Shown: in pieces, positions 31,777 through 42,999 of the stretch | How the letters are laid out: each line of letters opens with the position of its first letter | Position numbering within the stretch: the stretch's first letter is position 1 | Assembly: GCA_033297205.1 (NCBI GenBank) | Contig: MU859285.1 | Span: 1 to 52,941 of the forward strand | Direction: 5' to 3' | From: Pseudoneurospora amorphoporcata | Taxonomy: Eukaryota > Ascomycota > Sordariomycetes > Sordariales > Sordariaceae | DNA length: 52,941 bases | Program-made: the position numbers and the translations under genes | The notes under the pieces: model-generated | What the model saw: the letters and a program-made list of their open reading frames with translations, nothing else | The model's database searches: none | What the model was told of the DNA's origin: nothing

Positions 31777-33494
31777 TTTGGTGGTGATTTGATGACGATG
31801 GCGAATTGAATGTTGGCGATAACCTCCTATTTTTGCCGTTTTGGGAATTGACCGAGTGGTGGCCGCTGGGATTGAGGGCGGGCGAATGAAGAGCGCGAGA
31901 AAGGCTGCGTCTTGTCTGCGGAGCTCGTGATGTGCCTTGATGAGCAGAGAAGGTGCAATTTCTTCTGGGACCAAAAGAGCCGAATGAACTGAAGGCAAGC
32001 GGAACTCGAGTGTCTGGTGTTTTGCTGCCAAACTTGGGAGCGCTTGGGACTTGAGTTTGAGAGAGCTGGAGCTGATCTCGTCGCGAGAAGGGCTGGTGTG
32101 CAAGCACAGAATGATGAGGACTGAGGAACGAAGTCTGCCCACTGAGAAGAGAGAGAGGGCAGCGGGGGATCGCTCCTGAAATACTTTTTCAAGTCAGTCT
32201 TCCAACTCCAAGACAGCAACGAAGCTGAGATCGATCCGTGATACAAGCAAAAATGTTATTGCCGACTCGGCCCTTTTGGGACAACGAGGATCCCCTTCTT
32301 CCCTGAGCAGACGCGTTCTTTGACCATCAGTCACCCCCTCACCAGCCCCCTCTTTTCGTTGTCCATGGCATTCATTACTTTGGACCCCAGTCGGTGATGT
32401 TTGAGTTGTCGGCCTGCTGTCTGAGGTAGCGAGGGGGATATCGTGGCCGTGATGCCTGGCAGGCCATCGGGCAGGCATCAAGATGTCGGAGTCAGACACT
32501 CAGTCAATGCTGCAATGCCTCAGCCCGGTGACTCATGTCGCCGGCCTCTACCGTGGATGCTAGCGGGTCCATCATCTCAGGACAACAGGTGACGAGGCCT
32601 GAGTGTGAGTCAGAGGTCGTTGCAACTGTGACCTGTGTCTCGACGTGAAGGCATGAATCCAAGGCAAACGAGCCTTCAGAGGTCCGAGATTAGCCCATAT
32701 TGACGTCCACGAGGACAACATTGAAGTGGCTTTGTGATGGCGTGCCAGTGCTGGAGGTCTGTAATCCTGGAGGAGGTGGTGATGACGAGTACACAAAGTG
32801 AGGCGGTAGGCATTCGAATTGTTGGTTGCGTCGGGAGAATCCAGGACGGGCGACTCTTTATAGCTGTAGATAGGAGGTATACGTCCCAGGTCGGATGAGC
32901 TGATATGCGGTTGGTGATCTAGGCTCGGGGTGAGAAACTGTTAGCGAGGGACTTTACTTGAGTTGATGGGATTCCTGATGGATCACTTATCGTTGTTTCT
33001 TGAGTGATGGATACCTCTATGAAGTGCATACCAATTAGCACCTATGGGCGTTGAGGCTGGACTCGGAGTGACGTTGCATGAAGAGGAAGTGAGAAGAGTG
33101 GTTGATGATATGGGCTCCGAATGGGGAAGGTCGTTGGCTCCCGATAATCAATGTTACTACATGGTACTGTATTGTCAGTGCTTAGGTGGCTGTACTAACA
33201 TTTTGTATCGTCGTAGCCTAACCCAGCAAGCACTGTGTTTACCTCGCTGAGCGGCACGGAACGGCGAGTGTCCACTTCAAGTACCCGGACACAGTGACAT
33301 AAATGTCTCCAGGGGCAATTCCTCCCAGTTTTCCAACCGGTTGACCATTTCATTATCTCGATCGTCGCCGGCACTCAGAACCCCCTTTCCTGGCTCGCTT
33401 GGGCTAGATATACTTCCGCATCAACAATGGCCCTTTCGGCTTACCATATCCCCTTGGCGCGTCAAGATGCTAGAGGCTATCAATTTGTAAGTTA
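31777..33494. other. 1.7 kb with no supportable gene
   Basis: Frames on both strands are short and Ser/Arg/Pro-rich without recognisable motifs. TACCTCTA occurs at 33012-33019. The right end leads into the HET pseudogene. Confidence 0.4.
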
Positions 33495-34811
33495 GTGCTA
33501 ATTGCGAGCCAACTCTGGCTCGGTCATGAGGTCAGGCGATGGCGACCTATTACTACCTCCCCCCTGCCGAACCGAAAAAAATACATTAGGCTCCTCGATT
33601 TGCTCCCAGGAGACCGCGCAGATGAAATTGTCGTCTCGATCCGCCTTGCCTCCTTGAAGTCCCTCCCGCCGGACCAGCCAAAGAAGCTATTGTTGAAAGA
33701 GCTGGAAAAGACACTGTCGCCAGGATGGTGGGCTCGCGACAACCTCGAGGGAAGACGTCTCTTCGTCCGCCCAATTGCCCCGTACAATTGGTACAAAATA
33801 TGGAAACATCCCGATGCCATGTTCAGCCCCGGGTGACAAGAAGAGGAGACCGTTGATTCGCGTCTCGCGCGCTCCCTCGACTACGATGCTTTGTCTTACG
33901 TCTGGGGCTCGCCCGACAACCCGGTCACTGTCTTCGTCCGACCTACCGATACAAACGGTGCTCAGTTGACCCTGCGAATCCAACGAAACCTTGCCGTCGC
34001 CTTGCGCGCTCTCCGATACCACGACAAGCCAAGAACGCTATAGGTTGACGCACTCTGTATCAACCAGTCTGACACCAACGAACGCGATGTTCATATTACC
34101 CGGATTCACCTTCTATCCTAGAGGTGAGGGCTGTAAAGATTGCCGGCGTCGTACACAGCGTTGAGGAACCAGCTGTCTCGGACGAGGTAGAGCAGATCTC
34201 GGGGATGGTACTAAACTGGCACGGGTCCATGCGGCTCAGACCCTTTATTATGGCGATCAAAGTTACTATCCAACCGATGAACCTGTAGTGGACGTGCTTT
34301 GCTTGACCCTGTGCCAAAACATGGTCAATGACTCAATGTCCGGTTGCCAGTGGACGCTCTGTCGACTTCATTCCTTACTTGGAAAACTGACTTCATCAAC
34401 TTCGTCAGAGATTCCCCCAATCCGGCCTTGCAACGATCCATGATGGAATTGGCAGAAAACAAGCACTTCCGAAATCATGCCTTGATCACCGCTGACCTTG
34501 GATACTTTGGCATACCGTACACAGAAACGCGGGCGGGTGATGTTATCGGTGTCGCTCTCGGCTGTCTTTCTCCCATCATCTTGCGGCCACTATTACCCGC
34601 CGAAAACATGTTCCAGGTAGTTCGTAGCTGTTACTTTGCCGGATTTTTCGACGGCGAGGCCATTCTCGATCCTGTGCCCGCTCTCTGGGACGTCGTGCTC
34701 CGTGCAGTCGAACATGACTGGACCAATGGCTACGGTGTTCGATTCCAAAACACAATTACCGGAGAAGAGTCCGTCCCAGAAGGATCCTCGAATGACAAAG
34801 TTTCCTTCTGA
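33495..34811 (+). pseudogene. Decayed HET-domain gene
   Basis: One frame carries a HET protein opening (YIRLLDLLPGDRADEIVVSI), a TGA at 33834-33836 where CGA is expected, then QEEETVDSRLARSLDYDALS with YVWGSPDNPVTVF, ALRALRYH and a TAG where Trp of WVDALCINQ belongs. After about 34100 the HET frame is lost for some 230 bp. A C-terminal HET-like block resumes at about 34344 (LTWKTDFINFVRDS; GYFGIPYTETRAGDVIGVAL and CLSPIILRPLLPAENMFQVV) and ends at 34811. Both in-frame stops are C:G to T:A changes, consistent with RIP or simple decay. No intact product is possible. It is not a copy of the intact HET gene at 13 kb, whose text differs. Confidence 0.85.
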
Positions 34812-35467
34812 ATGGGAAATTGTCCGAGGCTCCGCGTTTCGCAACAAGATGACAGGCGACAGGCGACGAAACCCTCTGCGACCCAAGGATGCCCGGCAGC
34901 AGAAGCATTGGCATGTTGCGGCGTAAAGATTGAGCGGATCAAACTTGTACAGGCGTTACTCTAGGACTTGGGTAACATGGGTAGAAGACACATTTCTTTT
35001 CTTTATCACTGAATATACACTTGTTTGTCTTCAATAGCATGGTTCCCCTCCCTTTCCCTTTTGGTCAACAATGGCCTGGACAACAATGCCCCTTGTATCA
35101 TCGGGGTTCACATTCACCATGCTTTGTGAGCGTAGGCGGCACCGTATAGACCAAGGGACGGGCCATAGTTGGATCAAGGTTTTCAAGGTTTTCAAAGGAG
35201 CGGCTCAAGTGCATTGTTCTTATGCCTAGGAGGTACCCAAAGTACGGTTATACCAGTTCCCTCGAGCATATATCCATGTGTTTGTTGGTTTGGAATCTGT
35301 GTTGGTAAAAACCGCTCTGGTCTGCCTCTGGTGGCAACGGGCAATCCAGCCGGGCTGAGTCTTTTCCTGATTCAGAGCGCTCTCTCATCTGATGCAGTGA
35401 AGTGTCAGGTAAGGTATATGTTGAACCTTGGAAGCTCGTACCCTGGGAGCCCTTCACTGGGCTCCTT
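34812..35467. other. Intergenic region, no gene seen
   Basis: Between the HET pseudogene and the tandem repeats there are only short frames and a T-rich stretch near 34990-35060. Confidence 0.4.
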
Positions 35468-35547
35468 CCCTTCACCGGCACTCCCATTCACTCGATTTCC
35501 CTTCACCGGCACTCCCATTCACTCGATTTCCCTTCACCGGCATTCCC
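35468..35547 (+). repeat. 31-bp tandem repeat, 2.6 copies, in a promoter
   Basis: Units 35468-35498 and 35499-35529 are identical (CCCTTCACCGGCACTCCCAT then TCACTCGATTT), followed by a partial third copy CCCTTCACCGGCATTCCC. The TATA-like TATATATAAG at 35554-35563 comes right after it, and the ATG of the secreted-protein gene is 290 bp further on. It may act as a tandem upstream element. Confidence 0.85.
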
Positions 35548-35553
35548 TTCCAG

Positions 35554-35563
35554 TATATATAAG
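35554..35563 (+). promoter_or_regulatory. TATA-like box of the secreted-protein gene
   Basis: TATATATAAG follows the 31-bp tandem repeats and precedes a pyrimidine-rich leader of about 280 bp leading to the ATG at 35850. Position and context fit a core promoter, without direct proof. Confidence 0.4.
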
Positions 35564-35849
35564 CTCCAATCTCCCGTGGTTTCCCTTCCCGCTTTTTTTC
35601 CTTCCACTTCCTCCAACCGTCTTTCCCTATCAGCTCCTGCCTGACCAACGGCCCAACGGACCAGCTCGTCGTCTTTTGACCGTCCACAACCTCTTCAATA
35701 CACGGCATCTTAGGTATTGTCCCATTGTACCAGCCTCATTGCCTCGACCGCGAGACCGAGAACATCCTTTCGACATATTCCTAGCATCAGACGTCTTTTC
35801 ACACTCTCTTTACCTCTACTTACTAGGATCTCAACCTCAGGATCTCAAA

Positions 35850-36819
35850 ATGTTTACCCCAGCCCTAAAGTACCTCGTCCAGGTGGTCCTCACCGGCACC
35901 TTCCTCATCAGCCTTCTCAACCCGTCCGCTTTCGTCCTAGCCGCGCCCAGTCCCAGCCCGGCAGTCGATCCCGCTAGCACCATTAGCAGGGCCAATGTCC
36001 CCCTCAGCCCCGAAGACGCTTTGGCTGAGTACACCGCTCACGGTCCGATGAACCGGCGTGAGGCTCGCGAGGCCGAGGGTTTAAATTTGACCGTGGCGAG
36101 CAAGGACGGTCCGCCCAAGTGGACTGGCGGCAACAACGAGGTGATCCACTTCTTCAATTGTCAGAAGAGGCCTAATTGGGGTCATGGGACTGATTCCTTG
36201 ATTGTCGTATGTTTACCTACCTTTCCCCTATTGCTCCTCATTGCAGCCAATGCAGTGCCCGCCGCAGCCCTTTTGTCATTTGTTGTGGATGGGTGAGCTA
36301 GGCATGCTAACAGCTTCTGAATCTTTGACTGACAATCTTCTGATGAAAACAGATCTGCGAGGACGACAAGAACTGCCGTGACCTCAACTACCTCCCTCCG
36401 GACGACTCTCTTTGCCTGATGGACCGCTTCGAGGACGACGGCATCTTTCATATCTGGGAGGGCGGCCCGCAGGGATGCATGTTTGTCAACTACAATAATG
36501 AGTTGAGCTGGAACATCACCAAGGATGCGCAGAAGCAGGCTGATTACACTACAGTTGGGTGAGTTTCATTTCTGCCCTTTTTGGTGCGATGACCCGGGGG
36601 AGTCAAATGGGGTTGGATAGGTAAACTTGGGAGTGAGAGTGAGAATAGTGGCTAACATGGCTTGTCCGGGTGTACAAAAGTTTCTTGACCTCCGACACCT
36701 ACGTCTACCAGGGTTACAAGGACGACAAGCACAAGGGCTTGGCTGTTCCTTTCCATGACTGCCAGAGTATGTATTACTTTACGCTGAGGAAGGATTTGCA
36801 GCTTGTTCATGGCGGCTAA
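35850..36819 (+). CDS. Secreted cysteine-containing protein, 233 aa, three exons
   Basis: Exons 35850-36206, 36353-36558 and 36681-36819 join in frame (introns GTATGT...AACAG and GTGAGT...AAAAG). The N-terminus is a long signal peptide ending near AFVLA|APSPSP, followed by a Pro/Ser segment and a pro-region-like stretch (SPEDALAEYTAHGPMNRREA). The mature part has six Cys (FFNCQK, ICEDDKNCRD, SLCLMD, GGPQGCMF, PFHDCQ), suited to three disulphides. No catalytic motif is seen; the family is not recognised. Size, export signal and Cys content fit an extracellular or effector-like protein. The promoter has the 31-bp tandem repeats. Confidence 0.75.
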
Positions 36820-37212
36820 TTGGCCTGGAGGCATTGCTCTCCCGGATGGGGCGGACTGTTACTGCGCAGGAGGTTGAGTGGCATGAGGGTTCTGTTAACA
36901 GATAGGTACCTCTACCGCTCGCAAGCACCTAGAAAAGGTGGAAAAGGGAAAAGGGGGAATAAGGGATAAAGAGCAGAAGAAGAAAGGGATTGGGAAGAAA
37001 ACAAGGAAGAAATACATACCAAGGCAGCAGCTACTAGATCAATTCGTCCAAATCAAGTGCTCTGGGTCCACATACGATGTGCTTGATAACCTATCGTGGG
37101 ATGTGGGTTGGGAGTAAGTTTGTTCCAAGACTGTAGGTACCTTATAGTTGCCACACTCACATCGATGCCCGTTCATCATCGTCCACAAACTATAATACCA
37201 TCCCCTAACCAT

Positions 37213-37770
37213 TCAACTATCAAAGCGACGAAGGATCTCCGTCACATCTTGATGGTATTCCTGTTCTAACTCCACAAACCGACCCTTCAGCTCGTTATCC
37301 TCTGAATCCAGAGCCTGTAACTCTTCCTTGAGTGCTTCTGCGTCCTTCACCAACTCACCACGTCCCACCACAAGTCTTCTCATCATAGCCTTGATGTCCG
37401 TTTCGTCCCCGTCCAACTGTTCGTTCCTGTTTAAGAGCTCCATTCTCTTGAGCAGGGTTTCTCTCCGTCTGCGTAGATGTCTCAATCTGTCATATACAGC
37501 GACGATGACAGGATGATGGATACTCTCGCCGGTTCCATTGATTCTTGCCTCAACGTCAACAATAATCGCTGTGATACTTCGATACTCCTAGTGCAGCTTG
37601 GAGACTGTAGAGTTCCCCTCCTCATTGTGTTGACCTTGATGAGACTTGGGCACATCGTCGGACTTGGACCCTGAGGGTTCGGGACCAAGCGATGGACCGA
37701 GCGGGGTTCGAGCCTGAGCAGAATTGGCGCCGAGGCTTGGATCGGACTTGGCCTGAGGAGAGGGAGACAT
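37213..37770 (-). pseudogene. Coiled-coil protein ORF interrupted by one in-frame TAG
   Basis: From ATG 37770 the frame reads MSPSPQAKSDPSLGANSAQA to VSKLH, then TAG (37590-37588), then continues without another stop as EYRSITAIIVDVEARINGTG, RLRHLRRRRETLLKRMELLN and a strong coiled coil to the TAA at 37213. With the stop counted as a residue it would be 185 codons. CAG to TAG (Gln) is the simplest change. No intron consensus can remove the stop. So it is either a young nonsense allele, a sequence error, or a readthrough gene. Confidence 0.55.
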
Positions 37771-38353
37771 GGTGGTCTTGCGAGGCTCGGACGTGGTTTG
37801 ATCGTGGAGAGAATGAGATTGAGCCTTCAAACGAGGAAGGGAACGGAATCTGTAGTTGTACGGACGATTGTTAACCAATGCTCAAAAGGGATGGATCTTC
37901 CAGGAACAAGTGAAAGCGAGAGCATGACGGATGAATAATACCTAGGCCTGTGCGAAGACCTATTGTCTCGTTGACGTTGACGGGTTGACTCGTTGAGGCT
38001 TGATGAATGCAGCGTCGTACTTTGCTTGAACTTGCACAAGGTAGTAGCTTCCAGGCTCCAGAACTAAAATTGACTTGTGGGATTACCGTGTGCGCTACTT
38101 AAGGTAGGGTTCAAGATGTGGTTGCTGGTCGCTCTTTCCCAGTTCATCTGAGGTTGGTCAAGTCAATGACGGAACTGAGTGTTCCGAACTTCCGACTGCC
38201 ATCAGGCGCGCCTTCCACTGGAGTGCTCGCAGGCTTTGGACCCCATTGCCGTTCAAGGATGGTTGGAGATCGCATTGTAGACTTCTGTTGGATACCTCTA
38301 CCTTAGGTGAGAAATCAATGCCCAGTTCATGATTTAGTGCCAAGACCCATCTT

Positions 38354-39836
38354 TCACATCTTCACCTCCTTCACCACCCTCCCCTTCACAAACACCCTCA
38401 CAATATTCCTATCATCTCCCGTCATCACAAACTTCTCAAACACCGTCCCCAACCCGTCCTCCTTCTCCACCATCGTCATCACCCCGTCTCTCTCCCAGTC
38501 CACCACCAACGCATCCAACTCCTTCCCCACCGCAAAATTGCCCACCTTCTCCTCGAGACAACAAACCTCTGCGCCTCCCAAGGTCGCCAAATAAAACGCC
38601 TCGGCGATCTTCAATCCCTTATCCCTCCCCTTCGACTCAACCTCTCTTGCATGACTAGCAATCATGGCCTGCCTGACCGCATCCAGCATCGAAGACGAAA
38701 ACCCTCCTCCGCTGTCGGTGCCCAGCCCGACTTTGATCCCCCGGTTGAGAAACTCCCGGATAGGAGCGGCCATGAACCCGCCGCCCACGGTCATGTTGCT
38801 TATCGGGCAATGCGCAACGCCGCACTGCAGCTCTTTGAGCTTGTCGAACTCGTAAGGGGTCATGTAACAGCAGTGCGCGAGGATGGATCGTTTGGTCAAA
38901 AGACCGTAGTGCGCGTACAGGTCGGCTTCGGAGGAAAACTGTGGGAAGAGTTCGCGGGTGGCGGACATCTCCTGCTCCGCTTCGTTGAAGTGCGTCTGGA
39001 TAGGCAGGTCAGGGTTTTTGGCCGCTATTTGCCCGAGACCAGCTAGGCATTCGGCATCGCACGAGATGGCGAAGCGAGGGGTGAGGACGTGCTTCACAAA
39101 CTTTCCCTCGGGGTCAATCTTTCGGATGTGGCCGATGCAGGATTCTGTGTCTTGGAGGGACTGCTCGATTGAAGCATCGCGGTAGTATTCGGGGGAGTTG
39201 CGTGTCATGTTGCATTTCCCTACGAATGCGCGTTGACCCTTGGCCACGCAGAGATCGGCGAGGATGTTGGTTGCTTCGGGGTGGATGGAGCCGTAGTAGG
39301 AAGCGGTGGTGATGCCTTGCCTGAGGAAGCCGTCGATGGCGGAGGAGTAGATGCGCTGTGCATGAGAGGGATCACGGAAGCGACCTTCATTGGGGAAGGT
39401 GATTGCGGAAAGCCAGTCTAGGATGTGTTGGCCTTGGCCAAGGCCACGTTGGGCCCACTGGGGGGCATGGTTGTGGGTGTCGATGAAGCCGGGGATAATG
39501 AATTGGGACGGGGAGAGGCAGTGGAGTGTCGTGGTGGTGGTGTCTCTGAAAAGGTCTGTTAGTAGTTGACTTGATGTAGGATTGGTGTGAGTCTCATATG
39601 TCCATTTTGAGTTTATAGTTTGGGCGTCTAGCTGCGCACGAGTTGGAGAGAAGGTCAACATACACGAGGCTGTCGACATCTCCTGGTTTCACATCCTTGT
39701 GAAATGAAGTAATGAGGCCCTGCGAATCAACGATCAAAAGGGCGGATGGTAGGATCTCAAGGTCATGGCCTGGCGTGGACAGCGAGTGGATGACGGCGCC
39801 GTAGAACGCTTGGGCCTTTGCTTCGTGCGCCCCCAT
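38354..39836 (-). CDS. Guanine deaminase, two exons
   Basis: Exon 1 (39836-39664) and exon 2 (39545-38354) are joined across a 118-bp intron with GTATGT, CTAAC and TTTCAG, giving 454 aa. Zinc-dependent amidohydrolase motifs are all present: PGFIDTHNHAPQW (first HxH, about residue 80), QTHFNEAE, LAHCCYM and VGLGTDSGGGFSSSML (final Asp). The order and the motif text match guanine deaminases, which turn guanine to xanthine in purine salvage and nitrogen scavenging in the cytoplasm. Length fits fungal members (around 450-500 aa). The start is the only ATG in the right frame upstream of the conserved part. Confidence 0.93.
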
Positions 39837-39989
39837 GTTTGCAATGGCTTTGAGTTTGATAGTGTCGCTCCTGGTCTGTTCGTTGGAAACAGCTCGCCGG
39901 TGATGCAATGGACGTACAGGGTCCGTATCGGCGTTGATCTCGGCCTCCAGATTCGAGACGGGTTGAAGGGAAGATGTGCGGGGGAAAGT

Positions 39990-40283
39990 CGGCGCCGAAA
40001 TAGCGTGCTGCGGGTCTGTCTGGTTCCTGACCCCGCTCCGTGATACGTTGCGTGCACTAACAAACTTGCCGACCTGCTCGGCAACTCGCTGAGGACACTC
40101 GCCTTTTACAACACCATACCTTAAATACAGGCCATGTTTCCAACGAGAAAATGCCTAGTAGTTGGGTTTCAAGGAATAATGAAGATGTACTACCCGTACA
40201 AACATGTTCGGTTTATCCTTGCCACCATTCGACTAATTTTGGGATGTATTTCATCCTCCCAAGGCGGTTTCGTCTATGTGCTT
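39990..40283. other. Intergenic region, no gene seen
   Basis: About 300 bp between the guanine deaminase promoter side and the 3' end of the PAN-like gene, with only short frames. Confidence 0.4.
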
Positions 40284-40710
40284 CTAGATGAGCAAAACGC
40301 CAACCGAGTACCTCTCCGGTTCCCCGAAGGTGTTGTCCTTTCCTGTCTCGTTCTTGAGGTAGCAATACTCGCCATCTGTCGGCATCGAACGGTAAGGGCG
40401 TCCAGTTAGTCGGGTCTTAACAGCATGTTTGGCCGCAAATTTGTCAATGTCACTCACCAGCCCTTACTATAGCAACACTCCGACATAATCCTCTGTTCCA
40501 TACATCATCGCCCCCTCCTAGTCTATGGGCGTGGAAGAGAATATTGTATGTTGCGCAAGCATCGATACACGCCTCCAGTGTTGGCAGGTGCAGTTTTATG
40601 ATGTCCAAAGTGTCTGGGTTGCCGTATCCACCCCCTGGATTGTATTTGAAGAAAAGTAGGAAAGAAGAAGAGAATGGAGGTTTGGATGAGAAGAGAGCGA
40701 GGCAGAACAC
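40284..40710 (-). CDS. Small PAN/apple-like protein, 3' part with one clear intron
   Basis: Exon up to 40458 and last exon 40375-40284 are joined across an 82-bp intron (GTGAGT, GACTAAC, CCGACAG). The protein reads GNPDTLDIIKLHLPTLEACI, DACATYN, NRGLCRSVAIVRA, then DGEYCYLKNETGKDNTFGEP and ends YSVGVLLI. The layout (LEACIDACATYN ... C ... A ... CYLK) is that of fungal PAN/apple-like domains in secreted proteins, with four Cys. Upstream of it KFVLPVFCLALFSS looks like a signal peptide, but the codon before Lys is GTC, not ATG, and no ATG is found before an upstream stop. The true 5' end is therefore not fixed; a first exon or a lost start must be considered. Confidence 0.5.
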
Positions 40711-40799
40711 AGGGAGAACGAACTTGACACTTGGAGAGCGAATGATTAGAACGTATGATATTCGGTCTATGTATGATCAGATAGACCCCAATGAGCCGT

Positions 40800-41252
40800 G
40801 CCGCCGCTGAATACGAATGTCCATGACTGAACCAGCTAGATACAGAGGAGACGTAGTACAGGAGAAGCTCTTCTAACGGCTAATATCTTGGGCCTCGTCG
40901 CGCAAGGCAGCTTCGCCTTGTTAATGTTTTCCGTGCCGCACAAAACCTGGGCATCGCCAAGCTCAACTCTCAGCTCCGGGGTGGTTTCCTGAAACTTGGG
41001 GTCCAGGAGTGATTCCCATCTCAAGTCTTTTCCAAGGTCAAGGGGAGAGTGAGTCCTGTCTTTGGGCAAATGCGTCGGGTTGAAGTAGAGATCAACGGGA
41101 ATTCGTTGGTCAACCTTGGATGTTGTTGTTGTTGTTGAAGGCAAGAACAAAGTGAAGTGAAGTGAAGTGAAAGGTTTGGCAAGTTCACTCACAGTGGACA
41201 TCCATCTATTTCACGCCGGCAGGCACTGCAAGCAATACCTCTATGTACATAC
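40800..41252. other. Intergenic region, no gene seen
   Basis: A minus-strand frame at 41201-40836 lacks domain resemblance and starts at a TTG-rich repeat (GTTGTTGTTGTTG near 41124). TACCTCTA lies at 41236-41243. Confidence 0.35.
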
Positions 41253-41624
41253 AGTCATTACCCCTGGTATTGCAAACCCCCTCTTATGCTAGAACCCTAC
41301 TTATTGCACAGCCAGTTGGGTGCAGTATTTACAGGCCCATACTGGGACTGCTAACTGCTTATTGCAACAGTTTCAGGCTGAAATTTGCATTAATAGGGGT
41401 ATTAACAAGGGGGTTACAGGAGGGTAATAGGGGTTTTGATAGGTGCTCGCAATTGTTTCGGCCGTGAAATTAGAGGGTTAGGGTATAGAAGATCTGGATT
41501 CGGTCAGATTCCAGCGCCCAACCCCTAGTCTCCCTGATTCTGGTGCACCTTGTATTGCAAATACCCTGTTTATTGCAAGAAAAATCGCTGCAAGAATTGT
41601 GTTGCAATAACAGGGGTAATGACT
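41253..41624. mobile_element. Inverted-repeat element (MITE-like), locus 2
   Basis: AGTCATTACCCCTGGTATTG at 41253 onward is matched in reverse complement by GTTGCAATAACAGGGGTAAT at 41601-41620 and GACT, giving imperfect 23-bp ends around 372 bp. Inside are further ACCCTGTTTATTGCAAG-type copies (e.g. 41562-41579) that form a nested 58-bp inverted repeat with the right end. The same core is found at 11599-11954. No coding frame. Confidence 0.7.
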
Positions 41625-42168
41625 ATACCCTGCAGCTTCCAGGTTTCATCCAATGGCCCCACTTCAACCTGATTCGAGTCATCCGATTGGCCATCCTAGT
41701 ATTTCAGAACCTCGAAACACAGCTTTAAGTACTAGCTCCAGCCTTTGCCGTCGCTTTTCTTCTCTTCCAACAACTTCAACACACAACGGCTCCAGAAATC
41801 GTTCCAGCATCATTCAAGGCCACGCCTTTACGAGGTCTTCTACCATCGTTCTTTCGGCATAGGTATTCGCCAGCATCTTAAATATTAATCCTCTCCCCCC
41901 CATACCGCTGTCTTCCTGTTTCTCTTTTTACGGCACCCAGCACTGAGGTACCGGTAACAGCAACATCAACAGAAGCCCCAGCAAACACCCCCACGGGATC
42001 GCCATTGTGGGTACTTACGCCACCGGCAGTGGACATTCACGGCATCCAGGCCCAAGCTCCCGTTCCCGCCAACACTTCCTCTTCCCGCTCCAAGCTGCAC
42101 TTTCTGTGTCAGGGACCCTTGCACAAGTTTCCTACCAATCGGAATCCTTCCTTTGGTCTCAATTCAAA

Positions 42169-42999
42169 ATGCCCGTCGAGGCCTTCCTCATCACCGTCGT
42201 GTCCGCGGCCGACACCGACAAAGCCCGCTCGATCATCCACGGCATCACCGAGACGCGCGACGTCGCCCACCGTTTCACCCGTTTCCGGCACGTACGCCGC
42301 CTCGATCTATCCATCCGGGGCATTCCCATCATCAAGTCCCTACAGTCGTCGAACCCCAAGCCTGAGAGCCTACCGCAATGGCAGGACCTGCACTCGACAC
42401 TGTCCCGGCAGCAATACTTGCTGACTGAGCGTGTCGACATAAGTCAAGAAGTCGAGGCCGCCAAGGCTGCTGGCCACCCGGTGCCCATGTCGGAGCAGAC
42501 CCAAAACGGCGAGAGGACTCTGCGCTTCAATGACTTCCCCGACCCTCCCAACCCCAGAGTCCCCCAGACGGTCATGCAGCGCAAACAAGTCGACATCCGC
42601 GAGTCTGGTCCCTTGCTGGAGCAGCACCTGGCCGATTCCGGCTTCTCGGTGTACAGCGAACACATTGAAGAGACGTACCACTGGTGGCACAACAACAACC
42701 TCGAGTTCGTTCTGTGGAGGCAGTACAACTTGAACCCCCAACCCTCGCCTCTTGTCCAGGCTCCCGATCAGCCGAACTGGATGGTGCCCGACTTGAGCAA
42801 GATTGAACCCGTGGCCCCGTACTGGATGCTGTATGTGCGCGCCGTGGTAGATGCCACTCCGGCGGATAAGATGGCCGAGAGAATGGCGGAGGCGCATGCA
42901 AGGTTGGGTGCGGTGGAGCAGCAGCTAGAGGGCGTCTACAAGTTTATGGTGTTTGACCGCAGGGCGCTTGATACGAGGTATACTGGAGATGATGAGTAG
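42169..42999 (+). CDS. Mediator complex subunit 18 (Med18)
   Basis: Single exon, 276 aa, beginning MPVEAFLITVVSAADTDKAR. The text matches fungal Med18/Srb5: RRLDLSIRGIPII, LPQWQDLHSTLSRQQYLLTE, GERTLRFNDFPDPPNPRVPQ, TVMQRKQVDIRE, and a C-terminal AERMAEAHARLGAVEQQLEG. Med18 is in the Mediator head module and helps recruit and reinitiate RNA polymerase II in the nucleus. The start is chosen as the ATG directly before the conserved N-terminus. The stop is TAG, after which the same frame stays open for 55 acidic codons (43000-43164) to a TAA; see findings. Confidence 0.88.
   Translation: MPVEAFLITVVSAADTDKARSIIHGITETRDVAHRFTRFRHVRRLDLSIRGIPIIKSLQSSNPKPESLPQWQDLHSTLSRQQYLLTERVDISQEVEAAKAAGHPVPMSEQTQNGERTLRFNDFPDPPNPRVPQTVMQRKQVDIRESGPLLEQHLADSGFSVYSEHIEETYHWWHNNNLEFVLWRQYNLNPQPSPLVQAPDQPNWMVPDLSKIEPVAPYWMLYVRAVVDATPADKMAERMAEAHARLGAVEQQLEGVYKFMVFDRRALDTRYTGDDE

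Noticed and set aside
35169..35849. Long upstream extension of the secreted-protein frame
   Set aside because: It starts without ATG, crosses the tandem repeats and TATA-like box, and would place the signal peptide in the middle of the protein.
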